Source: Levilactobacillus lanxiensis (GTDB lineage: Bacteria > Bacillota > Bacilli > Lactobacillales > Lactobacillaceae). Taken from it: a stretch of DNA of 64,000 bases. The translations under genes and the position numbers were made by a program. Position 1 is the first letter of the stretch. Every line of letters begins with the position of its first letter. Below are positions 25,567-32,552 of the stretch, piece by piece. Location of the stretch: contig NZ_BOLN01000001.1 in NCBI RefSeq assembly GCF_016861655.1, positions 310,001 through 374,000 on the forward strand. The letters are read 5' to 3'. Under the pieces are notes generated by a model, which made no database searches, was not told where the DNA came from, and saw only the letters and a program-made list of their open reading frames with translations.

Positions 25567-26049
25567 GGGCAACACGAGGTTGTACCAGGTCTCCCCGGCG
25601 TGAGCTGAGGCCGAAACGCCTTCATTCACGTAACCATTGCGTTCATAGAAGGGAACCAAGCGTTCCAGACAGGTCAGTGTAATGGCCTGTCGGTGCTGTT
25701 GGCGAGCCACCTGGGCTAAAGCGGTCAGTAATTGACTGCCGAGGCCCTCTTTTTGATGGGCTGGACTGACGGCCAGGCTCAGGACCGTCTGGTAGGCATC
25801 GGCCGGGTTGTTGGGCGTTGATTTGTCAAAGAGTTCGTCGGTCAAATAGCGCTGATCAAAGGCTGGACCGACCACGTAGCCAAGGACTTCTGGGCCCTCT
25901 CTGGCAACCAAAAAAGTGTCAGCAATTAACCGAATTCGTTCGGCCATACTGGCTTCGGTCGCCGCCTCAGCCGGTGAGAAACCAGCATTTTCAATGGGCA
26001 TGATTTGCGATATATCTTGCGGTTGTGCAGGGGTGATGGTCAGTGTCAT
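25555..26049 (-). CDS. GNAT-family N-acetyltransferase
   Basis: 164 aa. GNAT motif A is visible as VLSLAVSPAHQKEGLGSQLL (acetyl-CoA pyrophosphate loop) at about 88-107, with LVPFYERNGYVNEG in motif B. The PAD-like spacing resembles arylalkylamine acetyltransferase relatives. The substrate is unknown. The start codon and its upstream site (GGAGGAAAATACCC) lie in the left copy of a 23-bp direct repeat whose second copy is at 28250-28272. Confidence 0.85.
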   Translation of the reverse strand: MTLTITPAQPQDISQIMPIENAGFSPAEAATEASMAERIRLIADTFLVAREGPEVLGYVVGPAFDQRYLTDELFDKSTPNNPADAYQTVLSLAVSPAHQKEGLGSQLLTALAQVARQQHRQAITLTCLERLVPFYERNGYVNEGVSASAHAGETWYNLVLPLAD

Positions 26050-26069
26050 GGGTATTTTCCTCCAGAAGT
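26047..26069. repeat. 23-bp direct repeat, left copy (boundary of AT-rich insert)
   Basis: Identical to 28250-28272; begins CATGGGTATT and ends CCAGAAGT. The left copy carries the start codon and ribosome binding site of the GNAT gene. Confidence 0.85.
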
Positions 26070-26130
26070 TTAGTTATTATCAGTATACAACCGTTCATTA
26101 GGTACCTAGCGATATTACTGATCTAGCATC

Positions 26131-27393
26131 TCAAGATTCTTTAATTTGATGGTGTCGCTGAACAAGCCAAATAATTAATGTCACACCATCGAACGCCAAC
26201 AAGCTACTCCAAGCGACTTTCAATGAAAGCGCGTTGGCCACTGCTGCAAAGATTAGCGAACCCAAAGGTACTGTCAACTGCACCACTGTATAAAAGGCGC
26301 TAATAATAGAACCAATTGACTGTTCTGGTAAATCGTTGATCATCTTCCCTTGAACTTGAGGGTTTAGAATACCGGTAAAAACACTTGCTACAACGGTAAT
26401 GACGAGTAATAAAAATCGACTCTTTAAAAATAGAATGTTCACTGTCATGAGCCCGTACGCACCATAAATCAAAACAATTTCTTTAGAAATGCTTAGGTGC
26501 CTCGTAATCCGCCCAGGTGTGAGAGAGCCCAAGATCCCACCAATTGATTCAACCATCCCTACCAGAGCAACCGTATATCCATAATTCACAATTAAGAGCT
26601 GATGTTGATGTGCGAAAGAAAGATTCAGTAATACGCCTTGACCAGCATCAAAAAGGTTAATCATCATAAATACCTCAGTAAACTGAATAATGGTTGCCTG
26701 TTGCTTAAGGAGAATAAAATTGGAACGCGTCTGCCGAAAGAACTGTCTCACATGAGCGACTATCCCAACCGCCTTTTGAACTGTCACTCGGCTACTAGAA
26801 AGCTTCGAGAACTCTTTTCGAACATAAAAAAGTAACCCAAACGCTAGAAAAAAAGAAGCTGAATTAATTAAAGCAAACAAACTGTAATGGTAGTTTAATC
26901 CCGATAGCAACGCTGCGCCAATAAGCCCCCCGGTGACAGAGATTGTAGCATTGATACCGGACTCAAATCCTTCCGCTTCAGTGATATCATTTGGTAACAC
27001 AATGTCTTTGATAATTGGAATGGCGCCATATGAATTATAACTGCCAATTAAGCTGACCACCATGTTCAACGCTAAAACGACAATAAATCCAGCCCATTGT
27101 GCACGACCAAGCATTGATATACTGATAACTATAAATAACCCACCTTGAATAATCCGATTTCTCAATTGTTGTCTATAATGATTAGCTGTTTGGTCGGCCA
27201 AGTATCCCATAAAAATATCAAAAAGAAGCGGCAGATTTGCCACTACTGAAGCAATACTAATAGCCAAACTTGGGTGTGGCATGTGTCGCGCATAAATGAC
27301 AAAGACAATACCAAAAAGTGAAGAACCAATTGCGCTGATAATATTTGCCATCATAAAAATTCGGTAATGAAAATTACGGAAAAATACTTCCAT
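26131..27393 (-). CDS. MFS transporter, likely exporter of the adjacent small peptide or a drug
   Basis: 420 aa with 12 predicted membrane helices. N-terminal FFRNFHYRIFMMANIISAIG and the loop-2 motif DIFMGYLADQTANHYR (A-like motif) are those of MFS efflux proteins of the macrolide-efflux branch. Its base composition is clearly more AT-rich than neighbours. It starts 83 bases after the stop of a 45-aa peptide gene on the same strand, under the same strong promoter, so export of or immunity to that peptide's product is the simplest reading. No ABC or peptidase domain is present. Confidence 0.75.
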   Translation of the reverse strand: MEVFFRNFHYRIFMMANIISAIGSSLFGIVFVIYARHMPHPSLAISIASVVANLPLLFDIFMGYLADQTANHYRQQLRNRIIQGGLFIVISISMLGRAQWAGFIVVLALNMVVSLIGSYNSYGAIPIIKDIVLPNDITEAEGFESGINATISVTGGLIGAALLSGLNYHYSLFALINSASFFLAFGLLFYVRKEFSKLSSSRVTVQKAVGIVAHVRQFFRQTRSNFILLKQQATIIQFTEVFMMINLFDAGQGVLLNLSFAHQHQLLIVNYGYTVALVGMVESIGGILGSLTPGRITRHLSISKEIVLIYGAYGLMTVNILFLKSRFLLLVITVVASVFTGILNPQVQGKMINDLPEQSIGSIISAFYTVVQLTVPLGSLIFAAVANALSLKVAWSSLLAFDGVTLIIWLVQRHHQIKES

Positions 27394-27475
27394 AGCTATC
27401 TCGCTTCCTTAAAAACTAATCATTAAAATACCAGGCAAGTTCATTACTGCGCTTTAATCTCAAAATATCTAATGA

Positions 27476-27613
27476 TTAGTGTGTCTTCCCCTCACACTCG
27501 TGAGTGAAACAAACTGCAGTATCAGAAATTTCATCACTGTTGCTTGGAAGATCAACAACTACATTTCCATCGGACTTTGCTGCAAGTTCTTGTAAATTAA
27601 GTAATTCAGTCAT
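27476..27613 (-). CDS. 45-aa peptide, possible RiPP (class III lanthipeptide-like) precursor
   Basis: Too short for ordinary gene calling. Begins MTELLNLQELAAKSDG and ends SDTAVCFTHECEGKTH. The LLNLQEL segment matches the leader motif (hydrophobic-hydrophobic-x-LQ) recognised by class III lanthipeptide synthetases. The C-terminal third is rich in Ser/Thr with two Cys, as a core peptide would be. A near-consensus promoter lies 100 bases upstream and an MFS gene follows. Weak points: no good ribosome binding site, a possible start two codons earlier (27619), and no modification enzyme in the window. Confidence 0.5.
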   Translation of the reverse strand: MTELLNLQELAAKSDGNVVVDLPSNSDEISDTAVCFTHECEGKTH

Positions 27614-28076
27614 ACGCATTCATCTAGATTGATTGGGCTATTGCTGAAGCAAACTATCATATGTAAAGATTGGGTGTCTTCGTAAAGCTTAGTTAGTTGT
27701 TACCAATTCCTATAATCGTATAGCCATCAAACGCTAATGTCAATTTAATTTTAGTGTTTCTCCGCCACTAAACACCCGCCCAGTGCACTCCCTATGTATT
27801 ACCATTTTACAAACTTTTTTCTTCTAGATTTGTTTCATAACGATAGTTCAATCATGAGATTAAGGGGGTTAATTCATTTTCCAAAACACGTTTTATGAAA
27901 TAATGAGAATAGCTCTCATTTAATCGATGTTCTTTTGCTTTTTAAATTTGTGTTTATTTTTTTCTCGAGAAATATGCCACTTAAAGAAGATTTTCAGAGT
28001 TCGCAGCGAGTCTATCTCCAGTTCACCAAAATTTACTAAATAAGATGGCATCCTCGATTTTTGAGGATGCCATCAG
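27614..28076. other. AT-rich region upstream of the peptide gene
   Basis: Contains the promoter at 27715-27743 and the hairpin at 28043-28074 (GATGGCATCCTC / GAGGATGCCATC, 12-bp perfect stem), a likely terminator. The rest shows no supportable gene. Confidence 0.6.
27715..27743 (-). promoter_or_regulatory. Strong promoter for peptide gene and MFS gene
   Basis: TTGACA (27738-27743) and TACGAT (27715-27720) with a 17-base spacer on the minus strand. It leaves a leader of roughly 95 bases before the peptide ATG at 27613. Confidence 0.7.
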
Positions 28077-28249
28077 TTAGGGAATATTTTCTAAAAGGTA
28101 AAGGATGCAGTCTCGTGGATTAACACCACTTGCTTTGGCCGATTCAATCAAAATCATCCCAACGGCTGTAACTTCAGCTCCGGCTGGCTGGTGCTGAAGT
28201 TACAGCCAGTTTTTTCGTCCAATCACCAGACTCCTCATATTACGTTTGG
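28077..28249 (-). pseudogene. IS66-family transposase C-terminal remnant
   Basis: The minus-strand frame reads NMRSLVIGRKNWL, a stop, then QPAGAEVTAVGMILIESAKA and ILYLLENIP before a terminal stop. This is the conserved C-terminal end of IS66 TnpC (RKNWLFS...GA..SA..YS..ETAK.N...YL..LP). The in-frame stop falls in a perfect 15-bp hairpin (28164-28178 with 28193-28207). The fragment runs right up to the 23-bp direct repeat at 28250. No other IS66 parts are present. Confidence 0.75.
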
Positions 28250-28272
28250 CATGGGTATTTTCCTCCAGAAGT
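28250..28272. repeat. 23-bp direct repeat, right copy
   Basis: Second copy of the sequence at 26047-26069. Here it is cut off from the GNAT coding sequence, so it is a duplicated flank, not a gene start. Confidence 0.85.
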
Positions 28273-28293
28273 ATGATTAGCTCCTTCCCCCGA

Positions 28294-28749
28294 TTAATTG
28301 CGGTAACCCGTCACGTGCGTGGTCTGCTTGAACTTCTCACCGGAATACTGGTAGAAGAAGTGTTTTCCCGAGACAAAGTGAATCTGCTTCCCCGTTTTCT
28401 TCAGGGCAAACTGGACATTTCGGGCCTTGACCCATCCTTGATGTTCCATATGTCCCTTAAAATAGTAAACCCCATGGGCTTTGTGGTACTTCACCCTTTT
28501 TACCATCTGCACAGGATTATTCGACACCCCTAGTGAAAATGTCTTGCCATCTAGCTCGATGACCGGTGGAAACCCGGATGCTGAATTTTGTCTGGGTGCC
28601 GTTGATTGATACAATCCCCGAAGCGCTTTCGGCGTCCCCTTGTGCCAGGTCGTAGCCTGTACGGTGGTAGTCATCCCGACGTTCCCGACAAAGAGGGCGA
28701 CGAGGCCCACTAAGATAAATCGTCTAACTTGTTGCCAGCTCTTTTTCAT
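28294..28749 (-). CDS. Small secreted protein
   Basis: 151 aa; start at 28749 (MKKSWQQVRRF) with AGGGG upstream. Signal peptide 1-33 ending TTTVQA. The mature part begins with KGTPKALRGLYQS, a pattern shared with the two tandem secreted proteins at 30724-31641 (P-x-x-(V/L)-RG-(T/L)-(W/Y)), and is rich in Lys, His and Tyr. No catalytic motif recognised. Probably an extracellular beta-barrel or surface protein of one LAB-specific family; function unknown. Confidence 0.7.
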   Translation of the reverse strand: MKKSWQQVRRFILVGLVALFVGNVGMTTTVQATTWHKGTPKALRGLYQSTAPRQNSASGFPPVIELDGKTFSLGVSNNPVQMVKRVKYHKAHGVYYFKGHMEHQGWVKARNVQFALKKTGKQIHFVSGKHFFYQYSGEKFKQTTHVTGYRN

Positions 28750-28934
28750 GTCTTCAATTCCCCTGTCTACTAGTTTTTGGCGAAGCAGTTGGCTCTTAAC
28801 TCCTCCCATTCTAAAGAACTGAAAAGGCGTTTGCAAAGCATTACCCTCAATAATGTTTATAATAAATCTGCAATAAATTGGTTATAAAATAAAACAAAAG
28901 TCAGCTTTAATTTCTACTGACTTTTTAATGACAC

Positions 28935-29489
28935 TCAAAATGTTCGGACAATCCGGGTCACCACGATTCGGCCACCCAGCAAGACCTCACCTAACCGTTC
29001 CCCCGTCGCTGGGGTGTTCCAGTACGTTGCCGCAGCCGCAAGTTTCGTACTGATGGCCGCACCGTCCGTGGCCGGCAACAGCGTCGCATCCCCCGCGAAG
29101 GTCGGCCCATCGGTCGTGACCTGCACCAGCTGAAGCACCTGACGACCTTCCTTTTCAAAGAGGTCGCGCCAGGTCAACGCCTGCTGGTAGCTACTGGCCA
29201 CAAATAAACAACGGAGTCGTGACGGATACATCGGGTGATCACGCAAGCGGACCAGTTCCAACAAGCTCTCCCGTAGCGCGTGAGCCTGTCGATCCCGGTC
29301 TCGCCGCAACTGGGTGGTCTGGGCCGGTGTTAACGTCAGTCGTGGCGTCTTCAATAGGCGATCCAAGGGCAGCTGTTCACCGTGTTCCAGGAAAAATTTG
29401 GCTTGCCAATTGGTCTGTCCCTGCGAAAAATCAAAGACCTGGCGCTCATGAACGGCCTGGCGCGTAACTAAGTGGTAAAAGACTGGCAT
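28935..29489 (-). CDS. DUF2441-like protein
   Basis: 184 aa, ATG 8 bases after GGAGGTG. Starts MPVFYHLVTRQAVHERQVFDF, resembling the DUF2441 N-terminus, and has the central SLLELVRLRDHPMYPSRLRCLF and GDATLLPATDG segments. No signal peptide or membrane helix; likely cytoplasmic. Members of the family have no known biochemical role, though some sit near ADP-ribosyltransferase-fold proteins. Monocistronic. Confidence 0.6.
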   Translation of the reverse strand: MPVFYHLVTRQAVHERQVFDFSQGQTNWQAKFFLEHGEQLPLDRLLKTPRLTLTPAQTTQLRRDRDRQAHALRESLLELVRLRDHPMYPSRLRCLFVASSYQQALTWRDLFEKEGRQVLQLVQVTTDGPTFAGDATLLPATDGAAISTKLAAAATYWNTPATGERLGEVLLGGRIVVTRIVRTF

Positions 29490-29589
29490 GCTGGCTCACC
29501 TCCATGGTTAGAATACCTTGATTATACCCGTTTTAGCAGCCAACACCCCACCGTAGCTCCCCGTTATTTTCAACACTTGGCAAACAAAA

Positions 29590-29618
29590 AACAGGCCGGA
29601 TTTCTCCGCGCCTGCCTT
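29590..29618 (-). terminator. Terminator after the secreted histidine phosphatase-like gene
   Basis: CAGGC..CGG / CCG..GCCTG stem followed on the minus strand by T6. Confidence 0.7.
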
Positions 29619-29625
29619 CAAAAAA

Positions 29626-30453
29626 CTATTTGGCGAGCTTAGCGCCCTTGTTAGCGTAGTACATGGAACCGATATTCCCAGACACGCTGAGCTTACCGTT
29701 CTTGTAAACTAACTTCGTGACGGAAACGTTCTTTAATGGCGTCCCCTTGTACTTCTTGGTCATGGTTGAGAGGTATTCGTTGATGGACATCCCAGAACTA
29801 ACGACCAGCACGTTCCCACCGCCACGCTTCTTGGTGTTCTTGGCGATCGTTAACATTTCCTTAGCCATCCGCTTTTCAACTTGCTTGGAGCTTTCAGCAC
29901 GGTCAGATTTAACCAATTTGGTCTTCTGACTGTTCTTTTTGTCCAGCTTGAAGTAAGCGTCTTGGAGTTTCGTCCAGTAGTTCTTACCTTGCTTAGCCAT
30001 CATTTCGTCACCGTTCTTGAAGCCGTAAACGCCGGCAATCAAGGCGTTGTCAGTCGCGATACTGTCGCCTTCAAAGCTACCGTAGCCGCCTTCACGCAGG
30101 TACTTAGAAACGTTGACTTTGACCTTCTTGTTGCCGGAGTAACTCAGAACGTGCTTAGCGGTAACTTGTTGCCGTGTCAGGTTCCCAGCATAGGCAGCCT
30201 TGAAAGTCTTCCCCTTCAAGCCACGGCCGAGGTCGTTTGCCACCTTGGTCCCATTGCTGGTCAGTGGAAAGTCGCTCCAACCTTGAACCCGGCCCATCAC
30301 GTTCCCAGTCGTTTCCCCATGACGGGTCAAGTAGATGGTAACGGGCTTCGTGGTCGTCTTCTTCTTAGCTTGGGCGGTCGTGGTGCCACCAACCATGGCA
30401 ACGGCCCCAACCGTAACTGCTAAGACGCCGAGAACTTGCTTACCGAACTTCAT
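29626..30453 (-). CDS. Secreted histidine phosphatase-family protein lacking the second catalytic His
   Basis: 275 aa. Signal peptide 1-29 (ends TTAQA). The RHG motif is present (IYLTRHGETTGNVMGRVQGW), as is the acid region LREGGYGSFEG. The second catalytic histidine, normally in VVSHG, is replaced: VLVVSSGMSINEYL. Loss of this residue usually weakens or abolishes phosphatase action, so activity needs testing. The protein is exported and very basic, which would hold it on the wall. An upstream cre-like box (AGCAAACGCTTACA, 30536-30549) suggests glucose repression. Confidence 0.82.
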   Translation of the reverse strand: MKFGKQVLGVLAVTVGAVAMVGGTTTAQAKKKTTTKPVTIYLTRHGETTGNVMGRVQGWSDFPLTSNGTKVANDLGRGLKGKTFKAAYAGNLTRQQVTAKHVLSYSGNKKVKVNVSKYLREGGYGSFEGDSIATDNALIAGVYGFKNGDEMMAKQGKNYWTKLQDAYFKLDKKNSQKTKLVKSDRAESSKQVEKRMAKEMLTIAKNTKKRGGGNVLVVSSGMSINEYLSTMTKKYKGTPLKNVSVTKLVYKNGKLSVSGNIGSMYYANKGAKLAK

Positions 30454-30535
30454 TATAAATCTCCTCCGTATATGTATAGATTGTTAAACGTTATCCCCGA
30501 AACAGCCGGCTTAGCTATAGCTAAATGGTCGTTTT

Positions 30536-30549
30536 AGCAAACGCTTACA
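30536..30549 (-). promoter_or_regulatory. cre-like box upstream of the secreted histidine phosphatase-like gene
   Basis: AGCAAACGCTTACA (plus-strand reading) differs from the CcpA consensus only at the first base. Confidence 0.5.
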
Positions 30550-30723
30550 TATCCCAATTTAGCATAAACTGTTGGTTAAAACAATGAATACTTTTTATTC
30601 ATTATTTTATATAAACCGACTGGTTAGTTCGCCATGAATTATACACAATTTGAATATTTCGGCTCTGGCCGCTTCCCCTCATTGCCAGTGGTATACTTTG
30701 ATTATTGCGAGGAGGATTTACAT

Positions 30724-31173
30724 ATGAAAAAATTCAAGCTAGCTTTATTGCTATTACTAGCAACGTTGACCCTGACCGTTTTGGCACCCACGACGGCCAG
30801 CGCCGCCCGCCAAGCCCCGACAATTCCCAGCGCACTGCGGGGAACCTGGTATCTCTGGAATAAGAAAAATCATCAGCGACTGAAGATTACTCGCCACAGT
30901 TTCCGGTTGTCCACCTACCGCCATGGCAAATACAAAACGGTCGTTGCTGTCGACGGTAATAAGTGGCTTTCGAAAACAACCAGTTACTTAACATTTTCCG
31001 CGCCTAGCAGCAAGCGCGGCTTTTGGTATCTCGGCCAAAACTCCGGTGGGGCTGATTTGCATCTGAAACGAACCACCCACAAGCACCAGGCGGCGATTGC
31101 CCGGCAGATCGATGTCGTTGATGATGACGTAAATACTTCCGCCCATACTGTTTACTACACCCACAAGAAATAG
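30724..31173 (+). CDS. Small secreted protein, tandem copy 1
   Basis: 149 aa; ATG at 30724 follows GAGGAGG by 8 bases. Signal peptide 1-28 (LAPTTASA). The mature protein begins IPSALRGTWYLWN and has FWYLGQNSGG later. It is paralogous to the next gene, 12 bases downstream, and more distantly to the protein at 28294-28749. The RGTW...FSAPSSKRGFW pattern recalls lipocalin-like single-domain proteins that report on small hydrophobic ligands, but this is only a guess. Confidence 0.72.
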   Translation: MKKFKLALLLLLATLTLTVLAPTTASAARQAPTIPSALRGTWYLWNKKNHQRLKITRHSFRLSTYRHGKYKTVVAVDGNKWLSKTTSYLTFSAPSSKRGFWYLGQNSGGADLHLKRTTHKHQAAIARQIDVVDDDVNTSAHTVYYTHKK

Positions 31174-31185
31174 AGGACCTCATCG

Positions 31186-31641
31186 ATGAAAAAGGTTCGT
31201 ACGCTACTCACTATTCTATTAGCCGCTCTTACCCTTGGCGCAACCCTGCCAACGACGACCGCCTCGGCAGCCAAACACGTCACCACACCCAAGTCCGTTC
31301 GCGGTACCTGGGTGGCTAAGTCTGCGCATTTTAAACTGCGACTGAAGATGACTAAATACACGTTGACCGTGACTAAATATAAGAAAAATGGTCACATTGA
31401 TAAAGCCAGCTCCTATACCGCTTATGGTAACAAAACGGTGCGCGGTCTTATCGGTCTAAGTGTCTCAAACCACAAAAGTCCCAAGGGTTATTGGATTGTC
31501 GGTTTAAGTCAAAGTAATGACAGCTATATGATTAAAAAGGTTAATCATAACGGTAAGGTAGCTCTACGTAACTACTACTGTACCTTTAACCCTAAGCATC
31601 CCAGTGAACACAAGATTCGCTATTACTATCGCGTTAACTAA
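31186..31641 (+). CDS. Small secreted protein, tandem copy 2
   Basis: 151 aa. Signal peptide 1-28 (TTTASA). TPKSVRGTWVAKSAHFKLRL aligns with the RGTW region of copy 1, and KSPKGYWIVGLSQSND with its FWYLGQNSGG. Same operon, 12-base gap. Function unknown; export and duplication suggest a role at the cell surface. Confidence 0.72.
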   Translation: MKKVRTLLTILLAALTLGATLPTTTASAAKHVTTPKSVRGTWVAKSAHFKLRLKMTKYTLTVTKYKKNGHIDKASSYTAYGNKTVRGLIGLSVSNHKSPKGYWIVGLSQSNDSYMIKKVNHNGKVALRNYYCTFNPKHPSEHKIRYYYRVN

Positions 31642-31650
31642 CTAGCACGT

Positions 31651-31692
31651 AAACGTGGTCCGCAACAATTAATTTTGTTGTAGACCACGTTT
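31651..31692. terminator. Bidirectional terminator
   Basis: AAACGTGGTC..CAACAA pairs with TTGTTG..GACCACGTTT, T6 on the plus strand. Ends the tandem secreted-protein operon and the convergent FadR-type gene. Confidence 0.8.
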
Positions 31693-31710
31693 TTTGATTG
31701 ACGCGTTACT

Positions 31711-32400
31711 TCAGGCTGGCAACAAGTTGGCCAAGCAGAAATCAATCAACGCATCATTTTGCTTACGTGCCTCTTCTCGCTCACCTGCTAGTAACGCGGT
31801 CACCATCCCCGCCATGCGTTGCGTTAACTCCGCACCATAACCGCTCTGTAATAACCAGCGACCCAGCGTCAGATAGATCGATTTAAAATGGAGAATCAAC
31901 AGGGGTGTAACCGCATTGCCCGAAGCAATCGCGAGCCGATGGTAAAAGTCGAAAATTTTCTGGGATTGTTCATCAACTGTCTCTGCTGTCTTAACGCATG
32001 CCAAGGCTCGACTAACTGCCGGCAGCGCGACTGGATCATCGCAATGGGCAATCATATCGTCTTCAAATAACCGCCGTGTCGCAAAGATTGAGCGGAGCAG
32101 CGACGGTCGGTAGGTGCCACCTTTAAAATTAATGATGACGTTTAACGTTTCCAAGTTACCCGTTTCATTATAGTTGGCAATGAAGTTACCCTGCCGTGGT
32201 TTAACCGTGACGAACCCGAGCCGAGAAAGTTCCTGTAACCCCCGGTTGACACTTGCCCGGCCAATCTGCAACTGCTGTGCCAAGTCACGTTCATTTGGCA
32301 ACCGTTCGCCGATGGTCAGCTGTCCCGTTAAAATGGCCTGCTCAAATTGGTCGACCATCTGTGCCGTCTCATTGGTAATCTTTATGGGTTGAAATTGCAT
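31711..32400 (-). CDS. GntR/FadR-type regulator
   Basis: 229 aa; start at 32400 follows AGGAGGAA by 3-5 bases. GntR winged HTH at 10-75 (GERLPNERDLAQQLQIGRAS, then LQELSRLGFV), then an all-helical FCD/FadR-like effector domain (RRLFEDDMIAHCD). It is divergent from the CrtI-like/ferredoxin-reductase operon with 152 bases between starts, so it very likely controls it. A perfect cre box overlaps its own promoter. Confidence 0.88.
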   Translation of the reverse strand: MQFQPIKITNETAQMVDQFEQAILTGQLTIGERLPNERDLAQQLQIGRASVNRGLQELSRLGFVTVKPRQGNFIANYNETGNLETLNVIINFKGGTYRPSLLRSIFATRRLFEDDMIAHCDDPVALPAVSRALACVKTAETVDEQSQKIFDFYHRLAIASGNAVTPLLILHFKSIYLTLGRWLLQSGYGAELTQRMAGMVTALLAGEREEARKQNDALIDFCLANLLPA

Positions 32401-32458
32401 GAGTTCCTCCTGGTTCTGGTTGGGCCACAGACCACAACCACAATTATTGTCATATTCC

Positions 32459-32489
32459 AGTATACGCCTTGTGAAACCGTTTACAATCA
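32459..32489 (-). promoter_or_regulatory. Promoter and perfect cre box of the FadR-type gene
   Basis: TATACT (32459-32464) on the minus strand with the cre box TGTAAACGGTTTCA (32472-32485) between it and the -35 region. The box matches the CcpA consensus at every position. Confidence 0.8.
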
Positions 32490-32552
32490 CGTTATTTCTG
32501 GCAATAATGGACTTGTTCATCGGTTAGGTTTTACCAAAAGGAGGTCATTCTA

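Noticed and set aside
28164..28215. Functional terminator on the plus strand
   Set aside because: The hairpin with T6 is terminator-shaped, but no plus-strand gene lies upstream and it sits inside transposase remnant DNA, so it is reported only as a feature of that remnant.
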